A stretch of DNA of 64,000 bases. Origin: JACQXM01 sp964569425. Its GTDB lineage: Bacteria > Planctomycetota > Phycisphaerae > UBA1845. Below the pieces are notes generated by a model that worked only from the letters and a program-made list of their open reading frames with translations, did no database searches and was not told where the DNA came from. Numbering within the stretch: position 1 is the first letter of the stretch; each line of letters begins with the position of its first letter. Below are positions 54,487-63,867 of this stretch, piece by piece. Position numbers and translations under genes: made by a program. Location: positions 6,287 through 70,286 of the forward strand of contig CAZMVD010000007.1 of assembly GCA_964569425.1 (NCBI GenBank), in the 5' to 3' direction.

Positions 54487-54794
54487 GCACCATCCACTCC
54501 GACCGTTCGACGGTTGCGAATCCTATCGTGACCGGCCGACAAGGTGAAATCTGCGTATGCCGATATCAGTTGGTAGTGCGACCTGGGGCCAATCCGCGGG
54601 GCATGCTCGGCCCGCCATTGTGATTCGTAGCGACCATGACCTGTTCGCCTTTGGAACTCAGCCTGTGCGAGTGTCGGAGCCCTTGGTCCCGGTACCTCGT
54701 CTTGCGGCGTTTCAGGTTAAACTCCCGGGAGCGTTCGTACGGTCTGCCTGGTCCTGTTTGCAGGCAGGTTCCGGCGGATATGCCCGGCGGGAAA
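54487..54794 (-). other. 308-bp intergenic region between the OPT remnant and DUF202
   Basis: There is no credible gene. A perfect 7-bp hairpin, CTGCCTG (54744-54750) with CAGGCAG (54761-54767), lies downstream of the transporter; there is no T run, so it is not a clear terminator. A weak minus-strand promoter for DUF202 (TAGGAT near 54522) may be present. Confidence 0.4.
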
Positions 54795-55265
54795 CTACTC
54801 GTTGCGGGTAGCGGATCTTCGCTCGCCCAGGAGTCGGTCGGCGCCGACCAGCAGCAGCACCACGGCGAGCCCCGTGAAAGTCAACATGGCGAAGCCGTCG
54901 GACGCGGCCCACCCGCCCAGCCATTGCGGGCCGACGTTGAGGTGCTTGACCCAGTCGGGGCGCAGGCCGATCAGCGCGACGATGATGCCCGCGATGGTGC
55001 CACCGGCGATGTAGCCGGAAGAAAGCAGCACGCCGGAACTCATGTCGCCCTCGGCGGCGCCGCGCCGGCTCCAGCGATCGGCGAGCCAGCGGATCATGCC
55101 GCCGCAGAAAATCGGGGTGGACGACGAAAGGGGCAGGTACACGCCGACAGCGAAGGGCAGGGAGGGCACGCCGGCCAGTTCGAGCACCACGGCAATGGCC
55201 ACGCCGAGCAGCACCAGGCCCCAGGGAAGTTTCTGGGTGAGGATGCCGTCGACGATGAAGGCCAT
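54795..55265 (-). CDS. OPT-family transporter, C-terminal fragment after an in-frame stop
   Basis: 156 residues from the first ATG. It is in exactly the same frame as the 55293-57002 gene, and the intervening 27 bp encode KFSAPKAAL, which fits the OPT family's conserved loop before the 'MAFIVDGILTQKLPWGLVLL' segment. It contains the last membrane helices of the transporter (LVLLGVAIAVVLELAGVPSL, GTIAGIIVALIGL, FAMLTFTGLAVVLLLVGA). It is unlikely to be translated on its own unless the TAA is read through. Confidence 0.8.
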   Translation of the reverse strand: MAFIVDGILTQKLPWGLVLLGVAIAVVLELAGVPSLPFAVGVYLPLSSSTPIFCGGMIRWLADRWSRRGAAEGDMSSGVLLSSGYIAGGTIAGIIVALIGLRPDWVKHLNVGPQWLGGWAASDGFAMLTFTGLAVVLLLVGADRLLGERRSATRNE

Positions 55266-55292
55266 GAGCGCGGCCTTGGGGGCGCTGAACTT

Positions 55293-57002
55293 TTAGACGG
55301 CGCTGCCGTCGTCGCGCTGCCTGAGTCGGCCGTTGATGCCGGGATCGACGAGGTAGCGGATTTCACCGGCGTCATCGACGAGGTACTTGCCGGCGGGGAC
55401 GCCGGGGATCTGGCCGGCACGGGCCTGTAAGACGCGGTACGCCGCGGGGTCTTCCTCGGCGTAAGTCCCGCCGACGCGCTCGGGATCCTTGAGGAGCGTG
55501 GCGTCGATGGTGACGGCGGGCAGGTCCTTTTTGGAATAGACGGTCGCGGAGTTGTTGAGCAGCAGCAGCGTGACGCCGATGACCATGGCCGAGGTGAGGG
55601 CGCCGACGAGCAGGCCGATCTGCTGCGAGCGCGGCGTGGCGCCGACGAGGTAGCCGGTCTTGAGGGATTGGGCCACGGCGCCGCCGCTGGAAGAGGCGAT
55701 GCACACAATGGCGGCAATGGTCAGCGCGGTGAGTCGATAGCCTTCGCCGGTCCAGCCGAGCAGCACGAAAATCAGGCAGGTGAGCAGCAGCGTGGCGACG
55801 GTCATGCCGGAGATGGGGTTGGAGGAGGAGCCGATCTCGCCGGTGAGCCGCGCGGAGACGGTGACAAAGAGAAACCCGAAGAGCACGATCAACCCGGCGC
55901 CGACGGGGTTCATGTTGAGCATGGGCGCCAGGGAGATGGCCAGAATCAGGCCGAGGGAGCCGAAGAGGACGATGCGCATCGAGAGATCGCGTTCGAAGCG
56001 GGAGGCGGTGGCGGCCAGGGCGCCCGCCTTGCGCGCGGCGATGTCGCGCAGGCCCGAGCCGATCGAGCCGAAGATCATCGGCAGGGAGCGGACCATGCTG
56101 ATGATGCCGCCGGCGGCGACGGCGCCGGCGCCGATGAAGAGGACGTAGTCGTGCCAGATTTCGTCCAGGGTCATCTCACGGATGGGTTTGACGGCGGGGA
56201 ACACGGCTTCGGGAAGCGCTTCGCCGAAATAGACGATCATGGGAATGAGGACCAGCGAAGCAAGCACGCCGCCGCCGACCATGATGCAGGCGATGCGCGG
56301 GCCGATGACGTAGCCGACGCCGAGCAGCGCGGGCGAGGCTTCGAGCGCCACCGCGGCGCCCTTGAACTCGAACCCGCCGAACTTGAGCAGGCGGCTCGGA
56401 ATCGACGGCCACAGGCGCAGCGCTTTTTCCAACAACAGGTAGAAGAACCCCAGCCCGAAGCCGGCAAAGACGGTCTTGGCGGAGGCACCGCCCTTTTCGC
56501 CGACGATGAGCACCTCGGCGCAGGCGAGACCCTCGGGATACATCAGACGTCCGTGCTGTTGCACGATGAACACGCGGCGGAGGGGGATCATCATGAGCAC
56601 GCCGAGCAGCCCGCCGAGGGTGGCGACGAGCATGACACGCGAAAGTTCGATGTTGTAGCCGAGGATGAGCAGTGCCGGCATGGTGACACCGACGCCGAAG
56701 GCGATGGATTCGCCGGCGGAGCCGGTGGTCTGGACCATGTTGTTTTCGAGGATGGTGGCGTTGCGTCCGAAGAGCGGCGTGAAGGCGCGGAACAGGGTGA
56801 TGGAGAGCACGGCGATGGGGATCGAGGCCGAAACGGTCATGCCGACCTGGAGGACGAGGTAGGTGGACGATGCGCCGAAGACGATGCCCAGCAGCGCGCC
56901 GACGACGATAGGCGCCCAGCCGAACTCGGGCATGATGGTCGCGGCGGGGACGTAGGGCTTGTGGGGGGCGGGGGCGGGCGGGACTGCGGAGGGTTCGTGC
57001 AT
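55293..57002 (-). CDS. OPT-family oligopeptide/metal-chelate transporter, N-terminal part (stop-interrupted)
   Basis: 569 residues to TAA at 55293. About 12 membrane helices, with OPT-family features: [35 protein letters not shown] and [19 protein letters not shown]. The soluble loop with [20 protein letters not shown] precedes the stop. The reading frame continues after the TAA to 54795 with intact OPT sequence, so the full gene would be about 735 residues, the normal OPT length. Changing the TAA to AAA, CAA or GAA by one base would restore it. The interruption is either a nonsense mutation or a sequence error. Confidence 0.85.
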   Translation of the reverse strand: MHEPSAVPPAPAPHKPYVPAATIMPEFGWAPIVVGALLGIVFGASSTYLVLQVGMTVSASIPIAVLSITLFRAFTPLFGRNATILENNMVQTTGSAGESIAFGVGVTMPALLILGYNIELSRVMLVATLGGLLGVLMMIPLRRVFIVQQHGRLMYPEGLACAEVLIVGEKGGASAKTVFAGFGLGFFYLLLEKALRLWPSIPSRLLKFGGFEFKGAAVALEASPALLGVGYVIGPRIACIMVGGGVLASLVLIPMIVYFGEALPEAVFPAVKPIREMTLDEIWHDYVLFIGAGAVAAGGIISMVRSLPMIFGSIGSGLRDIAARKAGALAATASRFERDLSMRIVLFGSLGLILAISLAPMLNMNPVGAGLIVLFGFLFVTVSARLTGEIGSSSNPISGMTVATLLLTCLIFVLLGWTGEGYRLTALTIAAIVCIASSSGGAVAQSLKTGYLVGATPRSQQIGLLVGALTSAMVIGVTLLLLNNSATVYSKKDLPAVTIDATLLKDPERVGGTYAEEDPAAYRVLQARAGQIPGVPAGKYLVDDAGEIRYLVDPGINGRLRQRDDGSAV

Positions 57003-57119
57003 GCGAAACTCCTGTGCGTCTACAGGTGGGGGGAACCGATCCGTTGGCGTGGCAGTTTGCCGGGGCCGGGGTGGTTTCGCAAGGCATTCGGCGCAGGTTA
57101 TTCAAACCGGCAAGGCGGG

Positions 57120-57145
57120 TTGACAATTTCCCGGGATTCGGTTCA
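57120..57145 (+). promoter_or_regulatory. Possible rplU promoter
   Basis: A full -35 consensus TTGACA (57120-57125) is followed 17-19 bp later by a poor -10 (CAGATAC, near 57144), about 45 bp before the rplU ATG. Confidence 0.4.
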
Positions 57146-57191
57146 GATACGCGGCTCGTTTGCCGGGGCCAAGCCCCATGGGAGAGCTTGA

Positions 57192-57509
57192 ATGTTTGCG
57201 ATCATCAGTGACGGCGGAAACCAGTACAAGGTCGAAGAAGGTCTGGTGTTCGAGGTGCAGCGGCGGGACCTGCCGGAGGGCGCCACCAGCCTCGATTTCG
57301 ACCGCATCCTGATGGTCGGCAACGTGGAGGGCGGCCCGAAGATCGGCACGCCGATCGTCGAAGGCGCCAAAGTCACCACCACGGTGGTGCAGGAGCTGAA
57401 GGGTGACAAGATCGTCATTCGCAAGTTCCGGCGGCGGAAGAACTATTCGCGCAAGCAGGGCCACCGGCAACAATACCTGCAACTCAAGGTCGAGAAGATC
57501 CACGTCTGA
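57192..57509 (+). CDS. rplU: 50S ribosomal protein L21
   Basis: 105 residues, full length. MFAIISDGGNQYKVEEG at the start and IRKFRRRKNYSRKQGHRQQY near the end (the 23S rRNA-binding basic tail) identify L21. GGGAGAG lies just before the ATG. In most bacteria rpmA (L27) follows immediately; here the next gene downstream is a lipoprotein on the other strand, so rpmA is elsewhere. Confidence 0.97.
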   Translation: MFAIISDGGNQYKVEEGLVFEVQRRDLPEGATSLDFDRILMVGNVEGGPKIGTPIVEGAKVTTTVVQELKGDKIVIRKFRRRKNYSRKQGHRQQYLQLKVEKIHV

Positions 57510-57675
57510 CGCGGCCGCAAGGGCCGTTTGCTGAATGAGGAATGTGCCAGCGCACGTTCCGCAGACAGTTCGATCACGCCGGCACGGTAATCAAGAACCC
57601 GCGGCACCGGCGGGCATCGTTCGCCATGAAACCAGGGGCGTTGACGGCACCGGGCGACTGACGGCCGGTGCGGGG

Positions 57676-58110
57676 CTATTTCGGGTCGGGCTCAGGTTGC
57701 GCTTCCGCCTGGGTGCGGGTTTCGATGGCACGGTCGAGCAGTTCCTGCTGTTCGGGGAGCTTGCGGGGCTGGAGGACGAAATGGCGGGCGTGCACGTCGT
57801 GGATTTTGCCGGGCCAGAGGACTTCCGCGAAGAAATCGAAGGGGATGACCTGGTACCATGGGGCCTTGATCTGCCAGTTGGTCTTGAGGGTTTCGTAGTC
57901 TTCGTGACGAATGACGACGTCGTAATCGCCGTACCAGAGGAAATCGACGGTCACTTCGCTGCGGCCGACTTCCTGGTCGTTGAGGAAGACGAGGGCGTGA
58001 GGCGGCTCAGTGGTGATGGTCAACGTGCGGCGGACGCAGCCGGAGGCGGCGAGGGCGCAGAGCAGGCAGGCGGGCAAGGCGAGCCGGCGGAATAGTCTTG
58101 ATGCGATCAT
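57676..58110 (-). CDS. PEGA-domain lipoprotein
   Basis: 144 residues from the ATG at 58110; an ATG at 58122 is also in frame. The signal RLALPACLLCALAASGC has a lipobox. The mature part is a PEGA-type beta domain: LTITTEPPHALVFLNDQEVG followed by VTVDFLWYGDYDVVIRHED. The C-terminal tail is Gln/Glu-rich (probable helix). PEGA domains occur on surface proteins of unknown role. The open frame runs on upstream of the start but shows no conservation. Confidence 0.8.
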   Translation of the reverse strand: MIASRLFRRLALPACLLCALAASGCVRRTLTITTEPPHALVFLNDQEVGRSEVTVDFLWYGDYDVVIRHEDYETLKTNWQIKAPWYQVIPFDFFAEVLWPGKIHDVHARHFVLQPRKLPEQQELLDRAIETRTQAEAQPEPDPK

Positions 58111-58222
58111 GTGCTGGTGCATGGGGCTGCCCGGGATATCGTCATGCCCGCGGCCCAGCCGCAGGATACCGCGCTGACGGGGGGATAATACCGGTGGGAG
58201 GGGAGTATTTGAAGGGGGGCGG

Positions 58223-58257
58223 CGAATGTCGAGTGGCGATTCAGGAATGGCGAGTGA
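58223..58257. repeat. Degenerate heptanucleotide repeats
   Basis: Five degenerate 7-bp units (CGAATGT, CGAGTGG, CGATTCA, GGAATGG, CGAGTGA). Related in phase and sequence to the array at 63868-63923. Confidence 0.45.
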
Positions 58258-58297
58258 AAAAACGATGGCGGCGAAACGAGTACGCCGCCAAGGAGGG

Positions 58298-58783
58298 TCA
58301 GTGTTCGTGGGGCAGGTCGAGGATTTCGGCGGTGAGGGTGTTGAGGTCGATGAGGGCGGCGGTGCAGCGGCCGGAGACCCAGCCGCAGCATTCGCCGGGG
58401 TTGAGGAAAAGTTTGCCGTCGCGGGTTTCGAGGCCGGCCTGGTGAGTGTGGCCGGTGATGATGATGTCGGCGCGGGCGACATTGTCGGCGGTGCACCAGT
58501 CGATGAAGTGGTGGACGAGGATGGACCGGGCGGCGAGGGAGACAAATAGCGGGCCGTCCTGGAGCTGGGGGAGGAGGGTCTTGAGGCCGGCACGTTCGCC
58601 GTCGTTGTTGCCATAGGTGGCATAAAGGGGGCCGGGGTAGCGGAGCAGGCGGCGGACGGCGAAGGGGGCGACGAAATCGCCGGCGTGGATGACGGCCTTG
58701 ACGTGGCGGCGGTCGAACAGCTCGAGCGCGGCGTCGATCAGGGGGAGGCGGTCGTGAGTGTCCGCGAGGACGCCGATGAGCAC
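58298..58783 (-). CDS. YfcE/MJ0936-type metallophosphoesterase
   Basis: 161 residues, GTG start. Metal-binding motifs are intact: GVLADTHD, HAGDFVAP, YGNNDGE, HHF and ITGHTHQ. Length and motifs match small phosphodiesterases of the YfcE/MJ0936 type, whose natural substrates are generally unknown. It is next to the CBS gene on the same strand. Confidence 0.9.
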   Translation of the reverse strand: MLIGVLADTHDRLPLIDAALELFDRRHVKAVIHAGDFVAPFAVRRLLRYPGPLYATYGNNDGERAGLKTLLPQLQDGPLFVSLAARSILVHHFIDWCTADNVARADIIITGHTHQAGLETRDGKLFLNPGECCGWVSGRCTAALIDLNTLTAEILDLPHEH

Positions 58784-58826
58784 TTTGATATCTCCCGATT
58801 CAAAACGCCCGACGGGGTGGGCGCGG

Positions 58827-59261
58827 TCAGGCGCGGCCGAACATGTACTGATGCAGGTATTCGATGGTGGCCTGCTGGTCGGAGGTTTCGCTGGCGAGAA
58901 TGTCTCCGATGGAGATGAGGCCGTAGAGGTGACCGTCCTCGACCACGGGCAGGTGGCGGATGCGCTTGGAGGTCATGACGGACTTGCATTCGGCGAGTCG
59001 GGTGTTTCGTCGGCAGCAGGCCATGGGGGAGGTCATGACGTCGCCGACGGGGGTGGCGGCGGCGTCTTTGCCGGCGGCGACGATGCGGCAGAGGATGTCA
59101 CGTTCGGTGAAGATGCCGACGACGTTCGCACCGCTGGTGACGACGAGGGCGCCGATGCGGCGCTCGTTCATGATCTTGGCGGCGTCGAGGACGGTGCGGC
59201 TCCGGTCGATGGTGGCGACGTCGGTGCCTTTGCGTTCGAGAATGGACTGGGCGTTGGGCAT
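58827..59261 (-). CDS. CBS-domain pair protein
   Basis: 144 residues. Two CBS domains: IDRSRTVLDAAKIMNERRIG with VVGIFTERDI, then VMTSPMACCRRNTRLAECKS with GHLYGLISIGDIL. Such small paired-CBS proteins sense adenosine nucleotides and regulate other proteins. No catalytic domain is present and the partner is unknown. Confidence 0.92.
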   Translation of the reverse strand: MPNAQSILERKGTDVATIDRSRTVLDAAKIMNERRIGALVVTSGANVVGIFTERDILCRIVAAGKDAAATPVGDVMTSPMACCRRNTRLAECKSVMTSKRIRHLPVVEDGHLYGLISIGDILASETSDQQATIEYLHQYMFGRA

Positions 59262-59456
59262 GGCAGGTTACCTTTCGCGTTGGCCGAATGCGGCCCGAAT
59301 GCGGCTGCGGCGGATCGGTACACGTTAGATCGTCTCTTGTTTTTCGTCGTCGCGGATGAGAATGTCAAGTTCTGATGCGCGGGGGAGCTTTCCTGGTGGC
59401 GGCAATGTGCGGGCGTGGTTGCTGGTGGGATTAGAGGCGACTACCATCCGCGCCCC

Positions 59457-60812
59457 ATGCGCTGGATGGCCGACTTTCTCTATCTGCTGGCGGGCCTGTT
59501 GTATCTGCCCGTGGCGCTCTATCAACGGCTGCGGTTTGGTAAACATCGCGGCAGTTGGGGGGAGCGTTTCGGGCGGGTGCGCCGTTACGATGCGGCGCGA
59601 CGGCGCATCTGGATTCACGCGGTATCGCTGGGGGAGATGAACTCGACGACCAGGCTGGTGGCGGAGCTGCGCGCCCGGCTGCCCGAATGGGACATCGTGT
59701 TTTCCACGACGACGGACACGGGGTACGCGCGGGCGGTAGCGCTCTACGGGGCGGAGAACGTGTTTCGCTTTCCGCTCGACTTCAGCGTGGTGGTGTCGCG
59801 GGTGCTGCGGCGGGTGCGGCCGAGCCTGATCGTGCTGATGGAACAGGAGGTGTGGTTCAACCTGGTGCACCGGGCGGCGCGGCGGCGGATTCCGGTGATG
59901 GTGGTGAACGGTCGGCTGACGGAACGGAGCGCGCGGCGGCTGGCGTGGCTGGGCCCGGCGGCGCGGGGGATGTTTGCGCGGTTGACGTGGGTGGGGGCGC
60001 AGGATGCGGCGATTGCGGAGCGATTCGCGGCCCTGGGTGTGCCGCAAGAGCGCATCGAGGTGGTGCCTTCGCTGAAATGGGATACGGCGGTGATGGAGGA
60101 CGGCTGCCCGGGGGCGGAACCGCTGGCCGAGGCGCTGGGGATCGATGCGGAGGTGTCGGTGTGGGTGTGCGGGAGCACGGGGCACGACGAGGAGCCGCTG
60201 CTGCTGGAAGCGTACCGCAGGGTCTTGAACAACTGGTCGGAACTGACGCGCGGCAGCGACAGCGGGGAGCAGCGGGATGTGGTTCCGCCGCCCTTGCTGG
60301 TGCTGGTGCCGCGGAAGCCGGAACGGTTTGATGAGGTTGCGCAAATGATCACGCGGGCGGGCTTTGGGTTGGTCCGTCGGAGCGAACGACCGGATGGCAC
60401 GGCGGGGGGAGCCATCAGCAACGGAGAGGTGGTGTTGGGAGACACCATGGGAGAATTGCGCAAGTTCTATGCGCTGGCGGACGTGGTGTTCGTGGGGCGG
60501 TCGTTGGTTCCGCTGGGGGGGTCGGACCCGATGGAGGTGGCGGCGCTGGGGCGGGCGATGGTGATGGGGCCGCACACGGAGAACTTCGCAGTGCCGGTGG
60601 CGGCGCTGGAGACGGCGAAGGCGATTCGACTGGTGGACGGCGCGGCGGAGCTGCCGTTTGTGGTGGGGCGCTTGCTGGCGCGGCCGCACCTGGCGGACCA
60701 GTTGGGGGAACGGGCGCTGGAGATTGTGCGGCGGCATCAGGGGGGCACACGCCTGGTGGCGGATCGGCTGGCGGCGATCGCGGCAGCGTGCAGATCGGAT
60801 GTTAATGCTTGA
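59457..60812 (+). CDS. waaA: 3-deoxy-D-manno-octulosonic acid (Kdo) transferase
   Basis: 451 residues from the ATG at 59457 (59466 is also possible). It transfers Kdo to lipid A precursor at the inner membrane. Features: N-terminal membrane anchor (FLYLLAGLLYLPVALYQ), the catalytic Glu in WIHAVSLGEMNST, SLIVLMEQEVWFNL, and the nucleotide-sugar region VFVGRSLVPLGGSDPMEVAA. Its presence supports an outer membrane with Kdo-containing lipopolysaccharide. Confidence 0.95.
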   Translation: MRWMADFLYLLAGLLYLPVALYQRLRFGKHRGSWGERFGRVRRYDAARRRIWIHAVSLGEMNSTTRLVAELRARLPEWDIVFSTTTDTGYARAVALYGAENVFRFPLDFSVVVSRVLRRVRPSLIVLMEQEVWFNLVHRAARRRIPVMVVNGRLTERSARRLAWLGPAARGMFARLTWVGAQDAAIAERFAALGVPQERIEVVPSLKWDTAVMEDGCPGAEPLAEALGIDAEVSVWVCGSTGHDEEPLLLEAYRRVLNNWSELTRGSDSGEQRDVVPPPLLVLVPRKPERFDEVAQMITRAGFGLVRRSERPDGTAGGAISNGEVVLGDTMGELRKFYALADVVFVGRSLVPLGGSDPMEVAALGRAMVMGPHTENFAVPVAALETAKAIRLVDGAAELPFVVGRLLARPHLADQLGERALEIVRRHQGGTRLVADRLAAIAAACRSDVNA

Positions 60813-61878
60813 GCGACTTGCGCAGCGCAGCGAGTGATTCGTAGGGGCCTTGGATGAGAAGTTCATCGCCCGGCTGGATGGCGGTATCTGGCGGGGGGAA
60901 AAGGCGCGGCGCGGCGCCGCTGGTGTGAATCTGCGCGACGGTGCACTTCCATTGCTCCATGACCTGGGCGACGGTCTTGCCGGCGAGAGGTCCACCGGCA
61001 TTCACGGACCAGCTTTGCAAGACGACCAGTTGGTTTCCCACCACGAAGCTGTTGACGATGGACGAATCCAGGGCGGACATGGCGAAGGCAGGAGCGGCGA
61101 GGGCGGACTGGGACATGGCGTGATGAATGCTGAAGCCGTCGCGGATTTTGTCGGCCATGTTCTGGTCGAACATGCGCAGGACGACGCGGACGTCGGGGTT
61201 CATGCGGCGGGCGTCGAGGGCGATTTCAAGGTTGGCGAGGTCGTCGTTGGTGGCGAGGACGATGCTGCGGGCGCGCTGCACGCCGGACTGCTGGAGGACG
61301 GTGTCGTCCCGCGCGTCGCCGAGAAGCAGGGGCGATCCGTCGCGGCGGATTTCCTCGAGGAAGCGGTTGCCGGCGTCGCGCTCGATGACCACGACCGGTT
61401 CGCCGAGTCGACGGAGAAGCCGGAAGGCGCGAAAGCCGAGGCGGCCGAAGCCGACCAGGACGATGTGGTCCTTCATTGACGTGGCCATGGTGATGCACCA
61501 GCTCCGTTCGCAGCGTTGACGATCCCGCACCAGCAGCGCCAGGTCCACGAGCGCTTCGATGATGACGGTCAGCCCGAGGACGGGAACGAGGAAGAACAGG
61601 ATACGCAGGACGGTGGCCTGGGGGAATGCCTCGGGCGGTTCGCCGAAGACGAGCGACCAGGTGTAGTAGGTGGCTTCGAAAAGGGAGAGGTTCTTCTCGG
61701 GCTCGTATTTCTGAAAGAGCAGCCCGCCGCCCATGAGGACGGTAAACACGATCAGCAGGCGCCAGCGGAGATGGCGCGCGACGGTGCGCAGGAAGCACCA
61801 TTCGCGCATGGACCAGAATCGCAAACGGGCCAGGCGGCGGGGACTGAGTTGCAACTGGTCAACGTGTAACGCGGGCAT
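60802..61878 (-). CDS. RCK/TrkA-N ion channel with atypical pore
   Basis: 358 residues. Two N-terminal membrane helices (RLLIVFTVLMGGGLLFQ and VLRILFFLVPVLGLTVIIEA) flank a pore loop ATYYTWSLVFGEPPEAFP. The K+ selectivity signature TVGYGD is missing; the equivalent position reads LVFGEP. A TrkA-N nucleotide-binding domain (VLVGFGRLGFRAFRLL, VVVIERD) and a TrkA-C domain (DTAIQPGDELLIQGPYE) follow. It may be a non-K+-selective channel or a regulator. It is convergent with waaA (11-bp overlap). Confidence 0.85.
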   Translation of the reverse strand: MPALHVDQLQLSPRRLARLRFWSMREWCFLRTVARHLRWRLLIVFTVLMGGGLLFQKYEPEKNLSLFEATYYTWSLVFGEPPEAFPQATVLRILFFLVPVLGLTVIIEALVDLALLVRDRQRCERSWCITMATSMKDHIVLVGFGRLGFRAFRLLRRLGEPVVVIERDAGNRFLEEIRRDGSPLLLGDARDDTVLQQSGVQRARSIVLATNDDLANLEIALDARRMNPDVRVVLRMFDQNMADKIRDGFSIHHAMSQSALAAPAFAMSALDSSIVNSFVVGNQLVVLQSWSVNAGGPLAGKTVAQVMEQWKCTVAQIHTSGAAPRLFPPPDTAIQPGDELLIQGPYESLAALRKSLKH

Positions 61879-61902
61879 GGGGGGAAAATTCCGAATTCGA
61901 TC

Positions 61903-62505
61903 TTATCGTTGCGGGAGCACCTGACCGCGGATTTCGCCGGCGGGGCGCGCCGCAGAGGCGATGCTGACGTAGATGTTGCCGGCGAGCAGGTTGTCGACGT
62001 CGTCGGCGGTGACGGGCCAGTCGCCCGTAAGCGTGACGGTGCCATTGGCGACGACGAGACGGCCGGTCAAATCGAAGATGAGCAAACCGGTTTGTCCGAC
62101 GATGCCGCGATAGAACCCTGCGGCGTTCGGCGCGGTGGCGAACCCGGTGGCCCGAACATCGAACTGGAGCGCGGAGCGTTCGGCATTCAGCGTGAAGTCG
62201 CCTTCGCCGCGCGCGGTGGTCGTGACGGAGGGGACGACCTGTCCGCCGGTGAGGGTGGTGAAGAAGAAGATTTCGACCGGTTCATCGCCGGCGTCCGCGT
62301 TGTTGTCGTCGTTGTCGGCGGCGGTGTTGTCGGGGATCTGGTTGTCATTGAGGTTGAAGCTGTTTTCGTTTGCTGCGGAGCCGTTGCCAGGGGGCGCGGG
62401 GGTGCAAGCGGGGGCAAGGGTAACTGCGAGGAGCAGGAGAGCCCTCCGCCCGAATTCTCGCCGTGGGAGCCGGCGACGTTGGAAAAGCATTGGCGATTCA
62501 GTCAT
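61903..62505 (-). CDS. CHRD-domain lipoprotein
   Basis: 200 residues from the ATG at 62505, which overlaps the truD stop by 8 bp (ATGACTGA). An alternative start at 62490 (MLFQRRRLPRREFGRR) is more like a signal peptide. The hydrophobic ALLLLAVTLAPAC ends in a lipobox Cys. An Asn/Asp-rich linker precedes the CHRD domain: FFFTTLTGGQVVPSVTTTARG, RATGFATAPNAAGFYRGIVG and IASAARPAGEIRGQV. It lacks a PEP-CTERM tag, unlike the CHRD protein at 44017. Tightly coupled to truD. Confidence 0.75.
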   Translation of the reverse strand: MTESPMLFQRRRLPRREFGRRALLLLAVTLAPACTPAPPGNGSAANENSFNLNDNQIPDNTAADNDDNNADAGDEPVEIFFFTTLTGGQVVPSVTTTARGEGDFTLNAERSALQFDVRATGFATAPNAAGFYRGIVGQTGLLIFDLTGRLVVANGTVTLTGDWPVTADDVDNLLAGNIYVSIASAARPAGEIRGQVLPQR

Positions 62506-63745
62506 CGGACTTGCACACCTCACGGGTCACGTTGGTGGCGTAGGCGCCGGCAGGGAGTTCGAATGCGAGTGAGAGGTAGGGGCCGTTTTCGTCTTCGCCG
62601 CTTTCCACTTGTGCCGCGCCCAGGGGAATGCGTATGGGGCGGCGGCCGCCTTCGAAGCGGGTGCCGTCGCGGCTGACGAAGCGGTCGCGGGTGAGGCCCG
62701 CTTCGACCAGGACCTGCTCCTCCCAGCGGCCGGGTTCGCCCTGCGCTTCGGTCATGCGGCGGCCGAAGAGCGGGCCGGTGGCGGAGATTTCCAGGGCGGT
62801 GCAACGGGGTTGCTCTGCGGCGGCGTCTTCGACGCGAAAGCAGGCGCCGTTGGCGTGCTTGCAGGCGAGATCGCCGACCAGGATCTGATCGATGGTGTCG
62901 ATGCGCAGGGCGACGACGCGGTTGAACAGTTCGCTCTGCAGGGCGGAGTAATAGAGTTTGCGAAGCGTGTGGTCGACGGCGTGCCAGGCGCGCTGCGCGT
63001 CTCCGTTCGATGTGATCACGGCGTGGCTCACGCGCTTCTGCTCGCGGAAGTGGGGCGGGCAGGCGTTGGCGTCGGCGGCGAGGTCTCCCTGATCGAAGAG
63101 TTCGCGGGCGTGGCGGACCGGGCCGTGGTCGTAGGGGCCGGGGCGGCCGAGAAGCAGGGCGACGGCTTCGACGAAATCGTCGTGGAGGATGGCGCGGCCG
63201 ACGGCGGCGTTGTCGCCGCGCGCGCCGAAGCGCTGGGGGCCGAAATAGTTGGGGACACCGCGGCGCTGGAGGATTTCGACGATTTTCCGGGCGCGCTGCA
63301 CGGTTCGGGCATCGGCGGCGACATCGCGGATGCGGAGGTGAAAGCGGTTGCCGCGGAGGTGGCCGAGCTTGATCTTGTTGGTGTGGTGGTTGACGGAGAG
63401 GATGCGCATGCGCGGCAATGACAAGGCGGCAATGCGTTCCGGTGTCACGTGTTCGACACTCAGCGTCTGGCGGGTGATGCCGTGGGCGTCCTTGAGGCCG
63501 GCGTAGCCGATGTCGCGCGGGGGCCGGCCGAGGGCGCGGGCGAGTTGGCCGACGGCGGCGAGGGTGGTCATCCCCTGTTTTTCGATGGTCAGGTAGGTGT
63601 GGGTGCCGATGCCGCCGGCGGGGTAGAGCGGCAGCTCCTCGACGAGAAAATCCTCGTTGAAGCGTTTGATGCGCCCGCCGATGCCGGGCTGATCGGCGGT
63701 AAGGAAAGGCAACGGCGGGGCAGCGGCGGTGAGTTCGGGCGACAT
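62498..63745 (-). CDS. truD: tRNA pseudouridine(13) synthase TruD
   Basis: 415 residues from the ATG at 63745. The catalytic Asp is in GYAGLKDAHGITRQ; FNEDFLVEELPLY and GVPNYFGPQRFG are other hallmark motifs. It modifies position 13 of tRNA-Glu. The frame extends upstream through the heptanucleotide repeats, but that part (HSAFRIPHSPFRI) is repeat-derived and not conserved. The stop overlaps the start of a CHRD lipoprotein gene, an odd partner for a tRNA enzyme. Confidence 0.95.
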   Translation of the reverse strand: MSPELTAAAPPLPFLTADQPGIGGRIKRFNEDFLVEELPLYPAGGIGTHTYLTIEKQGMTTLAAVGQLARALGRPPRDIGYAGLKDAHGITRQTLSVEHVTPERIAALSLPRMRILSVNHHTNKIKLGHLRGNRFHLRIRDVAADARTVQRARKIVEILQRRGVPNYFGPQRFGARGDNAAVGRAILHDDFVEAVALLLGRPGPYDHGPVRHARELFDQGDLAADANACPPHFREQKRVSHAVITSNGDAQRAWHAVDHTLRKLYYSALQSELFNRVVALRIDTIDQILVGDLACKHANGACFRVEDAAAEQPRCTALEISATGPLFGRRMTEAQGEPGRWEEQVLVEAGLTRDRFVSRDGTRFEGGRRPIRIPLGAAQVESGEDENGPYLSLAFELPAGAYATNVTREVCKSDD

Positions 63746-63867
63746 GGAACGGAGTGTAATCGGGGGGCGCGGAGGGTGAAAGACGCAGGGGGAATGCGAT
63801 GAAGATTGGCGAATGGGAGCAGGCACGAAGCCACGAAGCCACGTAGGCACGAAGTGGGCGCGGAAGG

